Origin: Isohypsibius dastychi
Lineage: Eukaryota; Tardigrada; Eutardigrada; Parachela; Isohypsibiidae
Assembly (NCBI GenBank): GCA_034696485.1
Contig: JAQIWT010000158.1
Location: forward strand, 1-30,734
Length of the DNA stretch: 30,734 bases
Reading direction: 5' to 3'
The translations under genes and the position numbers were made by a program. The notes beneath the pieces are model-generated. The model was not told the origin of the DNA and searched no databases. It was given only the letters and a program-made list of their open reading frames with translations. Below, piece after piece: positions 22,701 to 30,734 of this stretch (position 1 is its first letter; each line of letters begins with the position of its first letter).

Positions 22701-23205
22701 CTGGTCTTGTCGTAGATTTCACCGAAATATTCATCGAAACAATCCACATCATCTCAATGAGAATATGCTGCAGGAACGACGATGATGAGCTGGGAGAAAT
22801 CCCGATAGATTCAATTTCCTTAAGCAGCACCTCCAGAATATTCACTACTTGTTGTTCAGAGGCAGAGCGCAGGATATCTTGGAGACCCCGGAAAACTGGA
22901 GATGAAATATGGGAATCGAGTTTATTGCTTTTGTTGAGAAGATGGAGGGCTTCGATGAGTTTCTTGAACATCCGCTGGAGCTGATGAACATGACTGTAAT
23001 TATGGAGAATTTTTCCAAGCGCTTGCTTTGCAAGATCTGCATCTGGGTTTGCTGCTCCCGAACTCTCCGCTGAAAGTAACGGCCAAATATCTTTCCAGAC
23101 TTGCACGCAGTTGGAATCCAAAGTTGTATGGCTGGAGTGGATAATTTCATGCAGACTGACGACAGTGGAGGTTCCCGAATTAACGGGAATAGCTGAAAGC
23201 GTCAT
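19797..23205 (-). CDS. URB2: URB2/NPA2-like ribosome biogenesis protein
   Basis: Minus-strand exons in coding order: 23205-22142, 22019-20543, 20477-20179, 20125-20014, 19952-19797; all GT-AG, frames join, 1035 aa. URB2 (Npa2) acts in the nucleolus in early large-subunit pre-ribosome assembly. The protein is almost wholly alpha-helical with leucine-rich segments and no membrane helix or signal peptide. The diagnostic part is the C terminus: the last three exons give RLSLSPNIFNGL, FMFNQCSQILCEILAQPRL, FFSKLVIHIIATYC, then GLYRLLDISD, KETYKFLVENHLKFHKYRG at the very end, matching the pattern of the Urb2 C-terminal domain. An alternative acceptor for exon 4 upstream of 20125 would give an immediate stop, which supports the one chosen. 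It is shorter than the human protein (about 1500 aa), mainly in the poorly conserved N-terminal and middle parts. The ATG is at 23203-23205. Its 3' end converges on the receptor gene. Confidence 0.85.
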
Positions 23206-23518
23206 TCTTTCTGGTGCTCGGATACAGGAGTACTATAACAACAAAAAATCGAATAAAACTTGACTAAAGACCGTTCCTGTTCGTCACAAATCCAGATTCC
23301 AGACGTTGCGCAACCGCCTGTATGGTGCTTCAGTCCGATGGCCGGAAGTGTGAGGGCATATCATGAATCAATCGGCAAGAACCTGCAGAAGTCGGTGGGT
23401 CGATCACAATATAATTCGTTCAAAGTTTCACATCAAAAGAAGAAAGAACTGTTTAGCAGCAGAGCGAGAGTTGATGAACGAAAACTTACTTATTAGCATT
23501 TAAGAAAAGAGACGTAAG

Positions 23519-23734
23519 CAGTGGTGGATTAGACCGAGGTCCCAGTGAGAGGGAGGTCCGCTCCGCTTCTATTAGCGAAGCGGAAGCGGAAACGCTTTCT
23601 GCTTCGCTTTGCTTAGCGGAGCGATAAAACACGGGGGGAATCTCCCCCCTTCCCCGGAGGGGAAGGCCCTCCAGTGAGGGGGAGCTCCATGGATCATGGG
23701 GGGAAATCCCCCCCCCCCCGCAAATCCACCACTG
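23519..23734. mobile_element. hAT-type MITE (216 bp)
   Basis: The ends are inverted repeats: CAGTGGTGGATT on the left and AATCCACCACTG on the right, a perfect 12-bp match. The CAGTGG start is typical of hAT DNA transposons. The flanks GACGTAAG (23511-23518) and GACTTAAG (23735-23742) are an 8-bp target duplication with one mismatch, the length made by hAT transposases. The element has no coding capacity and contains internal inverted segments rich in GCTTCGC/GCGAAGC and in G and C runs, so it would fold strongly. It is a non-autonomous copy needing a transposase from elsewhere. The one mismatch between the duplications implies an old or drifted insertion. Confidence 0.85.
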
Positions 23735-23766
23735 GACTTAAGTACTAGCTTCTTTTCGGATAACTA

Positions 23767-23785
23767 CCCCCCCCCCCCCCCCCCC
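23767..23785. repeat. C19 homopolymer
   Basis: Nineteen uninterrupted C residues lie 33 bases downstream of the MITE and about 175 bases before the PCF11 ATG. The opposite strand is a G19 tract capable of quadruplex formation. Its exact length may be a sequencing or assembly artefact, and length variation between individuals is likely. Confidence 0.8.
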
Positions 23786-23959
23786 ACTTAACTGCCTCAC
23801 TGATACAGTACTGAATGAGCCTGGGGGGCGAGTGCATGGACGGGTCTGGCTTAACAGCTTCATCAATCATTGAAATTTCGTGCTTTCTGTTCGCTGTGTT
23901 GTGTTTCGCTGGGAAGCTGATCGGATTCTCACTTTCGACATATTTTCAGGAAGATCTTG

Positions 23960-26900
23960 ATGGCCATGACGACGTCAAGGACCATTCAGAATCCCAGTTC
24001 ATCTCCAGATGTTATGTCAGCGAGTGAGGACTTGGAATCCTATCGAGAAAGTCTGATGGATCTCAACACGACCAGCAAGCCTCACATCGATATGCTTACA
24101 ATGCTGGTGGCGGAAGATTACTTTCATCAAGGAGCTCAGCTCGTCGCGATCATCGAAAGGCATATCCATCAGGTTTTTCCTATTTCTTAGTGCAGTTTAT
24201 TCTTACGTATCAAACAGCTTGTAGAGTTGCTGCAAGATTGTTTATTGTAGGGCGCATTGGCATCTTTTCTAGTTTTCCCACTCGCTCCGTTGCTTTTGAA
24301 GATCGCTTTTTTATCGTCGATTTTTTTACAGGTCCAGCAAGTCCAGAAGCTTCCCGCCCTCTATCTTATTGATTCGATTATGAAGAATGTGAAGACGGTC
24401 GACTTCAGGCAATTTTTCCGTCCCAGGCTAGGAGAAATCTTTTCGCACATCTTCGAGCAGGTGAGGCAAAATCGGATCTCCCAACCAGCTCAGGTGTTAA
24501 CTCCTCCGTTTATTTAGTCCGATGAGAAAACCAGGAGATTGGTGTTCAAGCTACGGCAAACCTGGGTTGACTTTTTTGATCCGGAATTTCTGTTTAAGCT
24601 GGATCAGATGGTTAATAAGATTGATCCAAAGTGGCCTGTTGTTGTGCCTTCTCCGTCCGTTACTACGCCGCAAGTTGAGGTATTGACGTTTCTGTTGTGT
24701 CTATTTTTCGCAAATTTCTCATACATTTTGTTTTCAGAGCTCAACAGCCAATGCCACAGTCAAACCTGCTCACAATGATTCACCCCCTGATTTCAAAATA
24801 CCGGAAAGCAGTCAGGTGGTTCCGAGGGTGAGTTTCTTATCAAAACCGCTAACTGTCAATTGTCACATTTTCATCGGAAAATTATTCAGTTGAAGGCGCA
24901 AACCACAGGCGTGGAGAAGAACACAACGGGGTGGTTATCTTCGGGATCGCGAAAACGAACGTCAATCGAAGCATTGTCCCACATGCCTCGAATTCCGAAG
25001 AAAGTCGCCCCAAACGGGACACCGGAAGGCGCCCCGAAGAGCAGATGGAGGGAGAATCAGCGGGAAAGATCGACTTCCCAGGGATCACATAATTCGTACA
25101 GGACTGTTCATCGTTCTTCGGTACCTGATCGGGTTTTAAAAAGACCTGTTATAGCTGATTTGCGCGATCGATTTCCACGCATGCCACAAAGACCAGATAC
25201 CAGGTAGGTTGAACTTTAGAAGCATCTCTTTATACACTTCGATTCCGTAAATGTTGATTTGTCTTGCAAAAAGACCCTTCATTTCTGGTGTTTTTCATCT
25301 GATTGGGTGCGGGGATAGTTTTCCTCTCTAGACTCAACTGTCCCTGTATATATAAAAATATTGTCTTCAGACACCAAATGGGATTTTTCAAAAAACGACT
25401 GTTCGAGTTTTGAGATTGATCATCGGTTTTTTTCAAATCTGTCTGGATTTTTTTGTTCACTTACGAATTTTTCATGTGGTATTTCGTTTTCTGCTTATTT
25501 GTATTGTTGTGCAGGACTTCTGGACCACTGCTTCAACATCCCGTTCTTGAAGTACGTGGCTGCCGTGAAGGCGGACCTGTTCGACAACGCGGATCTCGTG
25601 GAACTCTGAGAAGAAGACCATATACTACAACGTACCGTGGGCGTCCTCATTTTCCACGTGAACCCAGCTGCCGGCCTGAGTTTGAACATTTCAACCCTCG
25701 TTATGACTTCGACCGGAGGATGCCTTTCGTTGACTTCCCCCACGAATTGTTGCCCCAGAGTTTCCCTCTGGCTCCACCTGTCGTGCCAGCACCACTGAAC
25801 GAACACCATCTGGAGATCCAGGATGTGAACGAAAGGTTGCGGGGAGGTGAATTCACATGTACAACTCATCAGAGTTCATTTTCCAAATTCCACTATGCTC
25901 AAGACAAACCGATCAACGACCTGATTTTCCAAGTTGGTAAGTGCTGGAACCGATTGAAATGAGGCCTGTTGATTTTAATTTGATTTTCCAGTTTGGCTTC
26001 ATTGGAAAAAATTGTTATAGCAGAAGTGTTTTACAGAGAAGCAAGCGTTTTTAAGCTCAAGTAAAGATCCGTTTCTCGATGTGGTGTGGAAAAATATGGA
26101 TTTTGCAGAATTTCATTCTTTATATACAGCATTTTTTTTTTAGCTTTTATTGGTTCATGTATTTATGAATTTAATCATTTGTTTCTGCTCTTTATTATTT
26201 GTTCTTTTCAAGAAGCTTCGCCGCCGGAGGACGATATCATTAGCCGAATTCTCTCATCGAGAGCATTCCAAGAGCTGGGCTCATCGTTACCGCTCGCACC
26301 GGCTTATGTCGAACCGACTATTCAGTCAGCACGGCCTCAACCGGATCAACGGGATGAGTTTTCGCTCGTCGCCCCTCAAAGTCTTGTGGGAGAACCTCAT
26401 TGGAAGCTCTTTCTAAGGATAAATATCAGAATTCCGGATTTCGCAGAAAGCAAGTATGTCGTTCGCGTTTTGGACGATGTACCGAATCTGCTTGACTTCG
26501 AGTCCAAGGTTGACGAATTCGCTCATTTGTAAGTGAATATTTGATGCAAAACTGTGTTTTTGGAGGATAGATTTAGATCGGGTTTTTTCCGTTTTTAGCT
26601 TACATTATTCAACTTTGCGGAAGCTGAACCTTCATCTCGATTTAGCATGCGGATTTTGCGAGCAAAGGTTCCTTCCGGACGTCGAGGAAATGGAACAGAA
26701 GCAGAATATTCGGTTCCACAATTGGTGTATCAGAAAGGATGAAGTCTTGACTGGAGATTGGCTCGTTGATGAGGCAGAATTCACGAATCAAAAGTCATTT
26801 GAAGCGGATATGTCGCCGAAGGGTATGCACGTCGCACATCTCTCCAGTAATAACAACTAGTTATTCCCTCTTAGAACTGGAGCAAATTTTCACCGAGTTT

Positions 26901-27889
26901 ATTTTTCGTCGGAATCCGGGAAAGATTTCAGACGTCGGTCGCACCGAGACATATGGATCTCCTGTGGTGGAAGTTTCAGAGAATCTTGTTAGTGCCCACC
27001 CGGATGAGACAATTAAGGAAAACCCGATCGCCGATCATAAGACGGTAAGTTACTGTCTGATTTTTTTTAACGCATGTCGAGCTCAGTCGGACTGCTTAGA
27101 ATGAGCGTTTGTGACTGAACATGAATACCGGTGAACAATAGAGTCTTACTATGGTAGTGGTCAGCGTAACATTGAGAATTGCCTTACGTAACATTGAGAA
27201 TTGTGTTTTTCCTGAAGTATGGCTAACAAGCTTAGTTGTGCGGTTCGTCAGTGAAATGTTTCCTTATCGTGGAGCGAAAGTAATCTTTCCTCGGTGGTCA
27301 AAGAACTGTGCAGTATGGTCCTAATATTCCGATTTTTTGCAGACTGTGTGTTCGGTATGCCGAGAGGTCATCCCTGCCATCGATGACGATGAGAGCATTC
27401 TTGAAGATGCGGTCCGAGTTCATAACATCAAGACTGACGTTAAGGTAAGTTTTTGTTACGTAAGGTTGGTTTTCTCACTTACGTAAGTCTTCATCATTTG
27501 CAGAAATATTATCATCGCGACTGCTTTCAGAACGCCAAAGACGTTCGTATATTTCTAATTTTTTATGTCCGATCGTACACGTAAAACGTTCTTTCCATCC
27601 ACAGAAAAAGCCGTTAGTTGTTCAGCCAGTTTCACGTTGGGGTGAAACGGTCCCCGATGTCGGGTCCACTTCTTCAGGAACGGGTAATGTCACCTCATCA
27701 TCCGTCGCCAGACAGGAAGCAATAACAGGAGAGGAGTTTGAAGAGCAGGGTTTGTCTTTGATACCAGTTAGTAGTGGTGTTTTTGCTGAACAAGTTTCTG
27801 TCGATGATTCCGAATTTGTTTTTGATTCAAACGATGGCGAAGAAGATGATGAAGAAGATGGAGAGTTGGTGGGGGACAGCGGAATGTGA
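23960..27889 (+). CDS. PCF11: PCF11-like cleavage and polyadenylation / termination factor
   Basis: Exons: 23960-24172, 24332-24460, 24518-24679, 24738-24827, 24890-25203, 25515-25936, 26213-26528, 26599-26822, 26875-27044, 27343-27444, 27504-27542, 27605-27889; all GT-AG, 821 aa. PCF11 is the CFII subunit that binds the phosphorylated RNA polymerase II tail, helps cleave pre-mRNA 3' ends and dismantles elongation complexes. The N terminus (about residues 22-160) is a complete CTD-interacting domain: DLESYRESLMDLNTTSKPHI, VQKLPALYLIDSIMKN, RRLVFKLRQTWVDFF. The middle is basic, with Arg/Pro-rich stretches. The C terminus has two zinc-binding modules: CGFCEQRF...FHNWCIRKDE (from about 566) and CSVC (about 683-686) paired with YYHRDCF (about 716-722); the WLVDE segment between them fits the CLP1-contact region. 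It ends in an acidic tail. It is about half the length of vertebrate PCF11 and lacks its long repeat regions. The ATG at 23960 is the first in the frame after the acceptor at 23949. The stop codon lies inside an inverted repeat. Confidence 0.93.
27165..27203 (+). repeat. two direct copies of a 17-mer in PCF11 intron 9
   Basis: CGTAACATTGAGAATTG occurs at 27165-27181 and again at 27187-27203, a perfect tandem duplication with a 22-base period. It lies in the 298-base intron at 27045-27342. It is probably replication slippage, though it could duplicate a protein-binding site. Confidence 0.7.
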
Positions 27890-28005
27890 TTCTACTGATA
27901 CCTGTGCCGTACTGTACTGTCGTCCTGTTCGGCACAGGTATCAGCCGAATTCACATTCCGCTGTCCCCGTACAGTACTATACAGTACTGTACGGCACAGG
28001 TATAC
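27872..28005 (+). repeat. competing inverted repeats across the PCF11 stop codon and 3' UTR
   Basis: Arm 1 (27872-27908) begins with GGGGACAGCGGAATGTGA, which encodes the last PCF11 codons and the TGA stop (27887-27889), and continues with GATACCTGTGCC. Arm 2 (27931-27968) is its near-perfect reverse complement (GGCACAGGTATC, then TCACATTCCGCTGTCCCC), with a loop of about 22 bases. Downstream, 27981-28005 pairs instead with 27896-27920 (GTGCCGTACTGTACTGT side), and 27969-27978 with 27983-27992 forms a separate ten-pair hairpin (GTACAGTACT/AGTACTGTAC). These folds exclude one another. GGCACAGGTAT occurs twice (27931 and 27993). The structure is in the sense strand of the PCF11 mRNA, 74-207 bases before its AATAAA. 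Confidence 0.85.
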
Positions 28006-28078
28006 TACATGGTTCTTGTCTTTAGCTGCGCTTTAGTTCTGTGGTTATTATGACAGCAAGGAGTGGTGGTTCGTTCTG

Positions 28079-28084
28079 AATAAA
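28079..28084 (+). terminator. PCF11 polyadenylation signal
   Basis: AATAAA lies 190 bases after the PCF11 stop codon and is followed by T/G-rich DNA (TTCTATTCATTTGTTCG), the expected downstream element. Cleavage would be expected around 28095-28110. Confidence 0.7.
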
Positions 28085-29591
28085 ATTCTATTCATTTGTT
28101 CGCTTCGTTGTCGTACTTTTTTCGATTTTGGAAATGTACAGCCGGGTTGTGAACGCGGGTAGAAGACGTTCGAATGTAGCACGTTGAAGTTGTCTAGCCG
28201 GAAATACTAGCGACACAGCCATAGCACTGTGATGTACTCATGTGGTACAGCTGGTTGAGTTTCTAAAGTATGTGAAACTGGTCGGCCAAAAGGTCACCCG
28301 CGGACTAGCTGATCACTCACGCAGATACCCTGTAATCCAGATCGATGAGTTTCCAGATTTGAGGGATTAATAAGAACAGAGCTGTTTGATCCATTACATC
28401 AGAAGATTCATCTTGATTATATCCGCCTCTCTGGATTCAATTGACAAATATTGATTATCCTCCAGACCCTTCGTCTTATTGCTCGCTCACGCAGAAAATT
28501 AGTCAAGCCATTTTACCTTTTATTACCTTGTAAGTGACAGGAATTATGTAGACGCAACAACGGCTTAATTTCGTGTTCTCTCCGGGTATATTGATTTACC
28601 TAACGCAATCTTTAATCGATTTTAGAATTTGACAGCTCCATTTGTTTTACACCGCATTCAATATTTGTAACCGGAGGGATGGTGTTCCAGCTGGTTGGAA
28701 ATCTTCCTTTTTAAATGAATTAAAAGTAACCAGCCGGTTGTCTGACAAGCAAGCCTGGCTTGCCTTAAAACGCTTCCATGATCCATTTCAAGTGACATTT
28801 CTGCCTTTTGGTATTAAATTGGTTGGCGAGACTGTTTTTAAATAACGAGTCATCGGGGCAGTTGGAATCTGCCGGGAAGGATTGACTTGAAGATTATGTT
28901 GAAGTAGGAGCTGTTCCATTCCATTTGTTTGGTTCAAGCATATTTCACCATGCTACAGTAATCATCATTCACAAATCCTCTTGACTTGTACAGCCTGCCA
29001 ACCATAGAGCTGACACTTTGGCCAAACCGAGCCGAGGAGCTACTTTAGAGTGGCCTGCTTTTTAAAATACACCGGATGAAATAAGTGATGATGCTGCGGA
29101 AAAAGTGACTGTGATCACGTAGCTCGTGTCGGGTTATTCCCATTTATCAGTCACCGTGACAGGAGAATCATTTTTATCTCTGTTACTCCTGGGCGGATTT
29201 TGCGTAATTTTATTGGAAAGATCATCGGATGCCGGGCAAAAGTTGCGATCTAAAAGCCGCCGTGGGGGCGGCATGCTGAGAACCACTAGTGGATCCCGGT
29301 TCTGCTCTTCAACTTTCTTCAAGTAAAAAGATTTATATTGGTGCCTCCTCTCATCTTGGTTGGAAAGCAAGAGTGAAAGGCAGAACCTCTCACTCAAGTT
29401 CTCTCCCGGCAAGAAATCACGGTCTAAATTAGTCATCGAACCAATTCGACCCAGATTATATTTATGAGACGTTTGATTAAAACTGCGGATGCCCAAAATA
29501 CAGTCTGGCTGCGATGTCGGTTTTAAATATTTAACAAAATGCCCAGATTTATATTTGGACTGCGGGATTATTAAAGAAGTGCGGTGATAAA
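28085..29591. other. spacer with possible retroelement debris
   Basis: No intact gene was found. A 67-codon frame at 28642-28845 (containing KQAWLALKRFHDPF) and a 66-codon frame at 29126-29326 (ending in basic, Gly-rich SRRGGGML) have some protein-like character but belong to no family I can name with confidence. With the 28991-29065 fragment they might be the broken remains of one LTR retroelement. Confidence 0.35.
28991..29065 (+). pseudogene. possible BEL/Pao-type integrase-region fragment
   Basis: The frame reads QPANHRADTLAKPSRGATLE then WPAF before a TAA. BEL/Pao polyproteins carry a conserved NPAD-L-SRG segment followed by a W-GP-F motif between the RNase H and integrase regions, and this fragment resembles that order in a degraded form. 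No protease, reverse transcriptase or LTR pair can be shown within the window, so the call is weak. If real, it is a dead fragment with stops in all flanking frames. Confidence 0.25.
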
Positions 29592-30204
29592 ATGCTGCGC
29601 ACCTTACTTCTGTGGACCGTGCGTTTCGCGTTTCTCATCAACTTGATTGCCTTTGTCGTTATGGTTCGCGGAAAAGAAGACACCGGAAACTCCTCCGACG
29701 ATCGTGGTAAGTGATTACATCGCCTTTAATAATTCAGATAAACAGAAAGCTGAATGCTTTTCTGAATAAGGCTGTTTGCATTGTCGGGTGCCATTTGGTT
29801 TCGGGGCATTGTATTTTAAGGGGTTTTGTTTTTCCCACGGATATACCATACATTCATTTCGTCATGCATCTATGCTATTTAACGCAGGCTAAATTGCTTT
29901 ATTTAATGAATTGCTTTTTTTAATTGCTTGCAGAAACTAACAAGTTGTCGTTTTCCGTTAGTAATTCTCGCTTCATATTTTTATTTTAATACTTGCAAAA
30001 CGTAGCAGAGGCAAATTTTACTGTTTATATCCAAACTCCGACCGATGGTTTTCTTGGTGTTAATTCATTTATCCCTGGCGCGTTCAGTAAAAAAGCGAAG
30101 AGTAATCTGCGGTCAAGAGGGTCGGTAATTTTGAATAAATAAGCAGATTTTATATCAAACCATTTAAGGATCAGTCTGTTCTTGGTTGTGAAAATCTGGA
30201 AGCC
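29592..30204 (+). CDS. candidate gene for a small secreted or membrane protein (incomplete)
   Basis: Proposed exons: 29592-29706, 30006-30124, 30169-30204, continuing right. The ATG opens a frame with a positively charged start and a hydrophobic core (LLLWTVRFAFLINLIAFVVMV) typical of a signal peptide or anchor, then KEDTGNSSDDR and a strong donor (GTGGTAAGT). The next acceptor (AACGTAG, ending at 30005) continues in matching phase with NFTVYIQTPTDGFLGV and SFIPGAFSKKAKSN. A 44-base intron and an exon with VLGCENLEA and donor GTAAGT follow in phase. After that the model fails: I could not find a continuation. No family is recognised. Phase agreement across three exons is mild support; the 44-base intron and the weak acceptor at 30005 are points against. 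Confidence 0.35.
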
Positions 30205-30734
30205 GTAAGTAAATTTAAACAATTTGTATAAGCAGTGATAGAGTGTCATTCGCTGGCGACAGATTCCATGTTGGAAAGTTTTGATTATCTCCAGGCCCAA
30301 GATATCCCAAGATACACACAAACAAGATGGGTAAGCAGGGGGCAGTTGATGACATGCAATAGCCGTTTCATACTGAGTGATTTTTATGGTTCAGCTAAGC
30401 AGAGCATTTTGAAATGAACTTGCAAGTTCATTTGAACCATGGTTCAAAATATTCAATCCTAAAATCAGAAAAATCGGAGTACATTTATTACAAATATTAT
30501 ATGAGCATCTCAAATATTGAGACAATTTGAATTAGGTATAAAAACTCGCTTGATCAAAGAACAATAATCCATTCGTATACAGAACGAAATGCATAAAACA
30601 AAAATCGTTTTACGCGCTACGGTACCGTGGTTCAAATAAATATCATTTTCATATTTTTTAACTCTTCAGTAACTGAGTGATATCTTGACCGATTGTGACT
30701 AACCAGAGCCTTTTCGGCTCTACCTGGTCTTACT
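30205..30734. other. right-edge region without a clear gene
   Basis: It contains a short frame at 30235-30417 with IPRYTQTRWVSRGQLM, somewhat like the TRW-SRG motif of ZBED-type hAT transposases, which overlaps a possible exon ending at donor GTAAGC (30330). It also holds a double palindrome (30412-30448), a perfect ACGGTACCGT palindrome near 30620, and a six-pair hairpin AGAGCC-TTTTC-GGCTCT at 30705-30721. Confidence 0.35.
30412..30448. repeat. two overlapping perfect palindromes (22 bp and 18 bp)
   Basis: The half AAATGAACTTG at 30412-30422 is followed directly by its exact reverse complement to 30433. The second palindrome, 30431-30448, has the half TTTGAACCA followed by its exact complement. 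They share three T residues. The half-sites (AGTTCA and GGTTCA) resemble nuclear-receptor half-sites, so a bound dimer is possible; cruciform DNA or the ends of a foldback element are alternatives. Confidence 0.8.

Larger units (their letters stand above)
23206..23959. promoter_or_regulatory. divergent URB2/PCF11 promoter region
   Basis: These 754 bases separate the start codons of two divergently transcribed genes. They must hold both 5' leaders and probably one shared promoter. An acceptor (TATTTTCAG, ending at 23949) 10 bases before the PCF11 ATG suggests an upstream non-coding PCF11 exon. A MITE (23519-23734) and a C19 tract (23767-23785) occupy the middle. No clear TATA box was seen. Confidence 0.5.

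Noticed and set aside
30025-30321. Minus-strand 98-codon frame with DIKSAYL, like a copia reverse transcriptase
   Set aside because: The other copia motifs are missing or in the wrong order, and the frame is short.
30705-30721. Histone-type 3' stem-loop
   Set aside because: AGAGCC-TTTTC-GGCTCT has a six-pair stem, but the bases are in the wrong order (histone stems start GG and end CC), the loop is five and not four, and no histone coding sequence precedes it.
1-30734. CRISPR array, bacterial operon or phage island
   Set aside because: No regularly spaced repeats or bacterial gene organisation; all recognisable genes are intron-containing animal genes.

Overview
This window is from the nuclear genome of an animal. 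Genes are split by many short GT-AG introns (about 44 to 340 bp in most places), there are no operons or bacterial ribosome sites, and the proteins are metazoan: TANGO1/MIA3, SKI/SNO, a gustatory-receptor-like seven-helix protein, URB2 and PCF11. The compact genes, tiny introns and an insect-type gustatory receptor fold suggest a small-genome invertebrate. A tardigrade or crustacean would fit, but the sequence alone does not settle the phylum.

Layout, left to right. Positions 1-2375 hold a doubtful 3' coding end at the left edge, mostly non-coding DNA, and a possible 5' leader exon. TANGO1 (plus strand, 2376-6361, six exons, 1182 aa by my model) follows; it is the ER-exit-site cargo receptor for bulky secreted proteins. 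Positions 6362-10027 are a gene-free upstream region that includes a cluster of SMAD-type CAGAC sites. SKI (plus, 10028-16784, six exons, 604 aa) has a 4.4 kb first intron and a tRNA-derived SINE-like insertion in intron 4. A gustatory-receptor-like gene (plus, 18146-19602, four exons, 428 aa) converges on URB2 (minus, 23205-19797, five exons, 1035 aa; ribosome biogenesis), with 194 bp between the two stop codons. URB2 and PCF11 (plus, 23960-27889, twelve exons, 821 aa; pre-mRNA 3'-end cleavage and transcription termination) are divergent and share a 754 bp spacer that carries a hAT-type MITE with an 8 bp target duplication. Positions 28085-30734 hold possible transposon debris, a candidate small secreted or membrane protein gene and a double perfect palindrome.

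The genes are separate housekeeping, signalling and sensory genes and not one pathway. URB2 and PCF11 both act in nuclear RNA metabolism and could share a bidirectional promoter. The most unusual structure is a set of competing inverted repeats that starts inside the last codons of PCF11, includes its stop codon and lies upstream of a clear AATAAA signal. I see no convincing wholly new multi-gene system. All exon models were built by hand from reading-frame continuity and splice-site sequences and have no transcript support.
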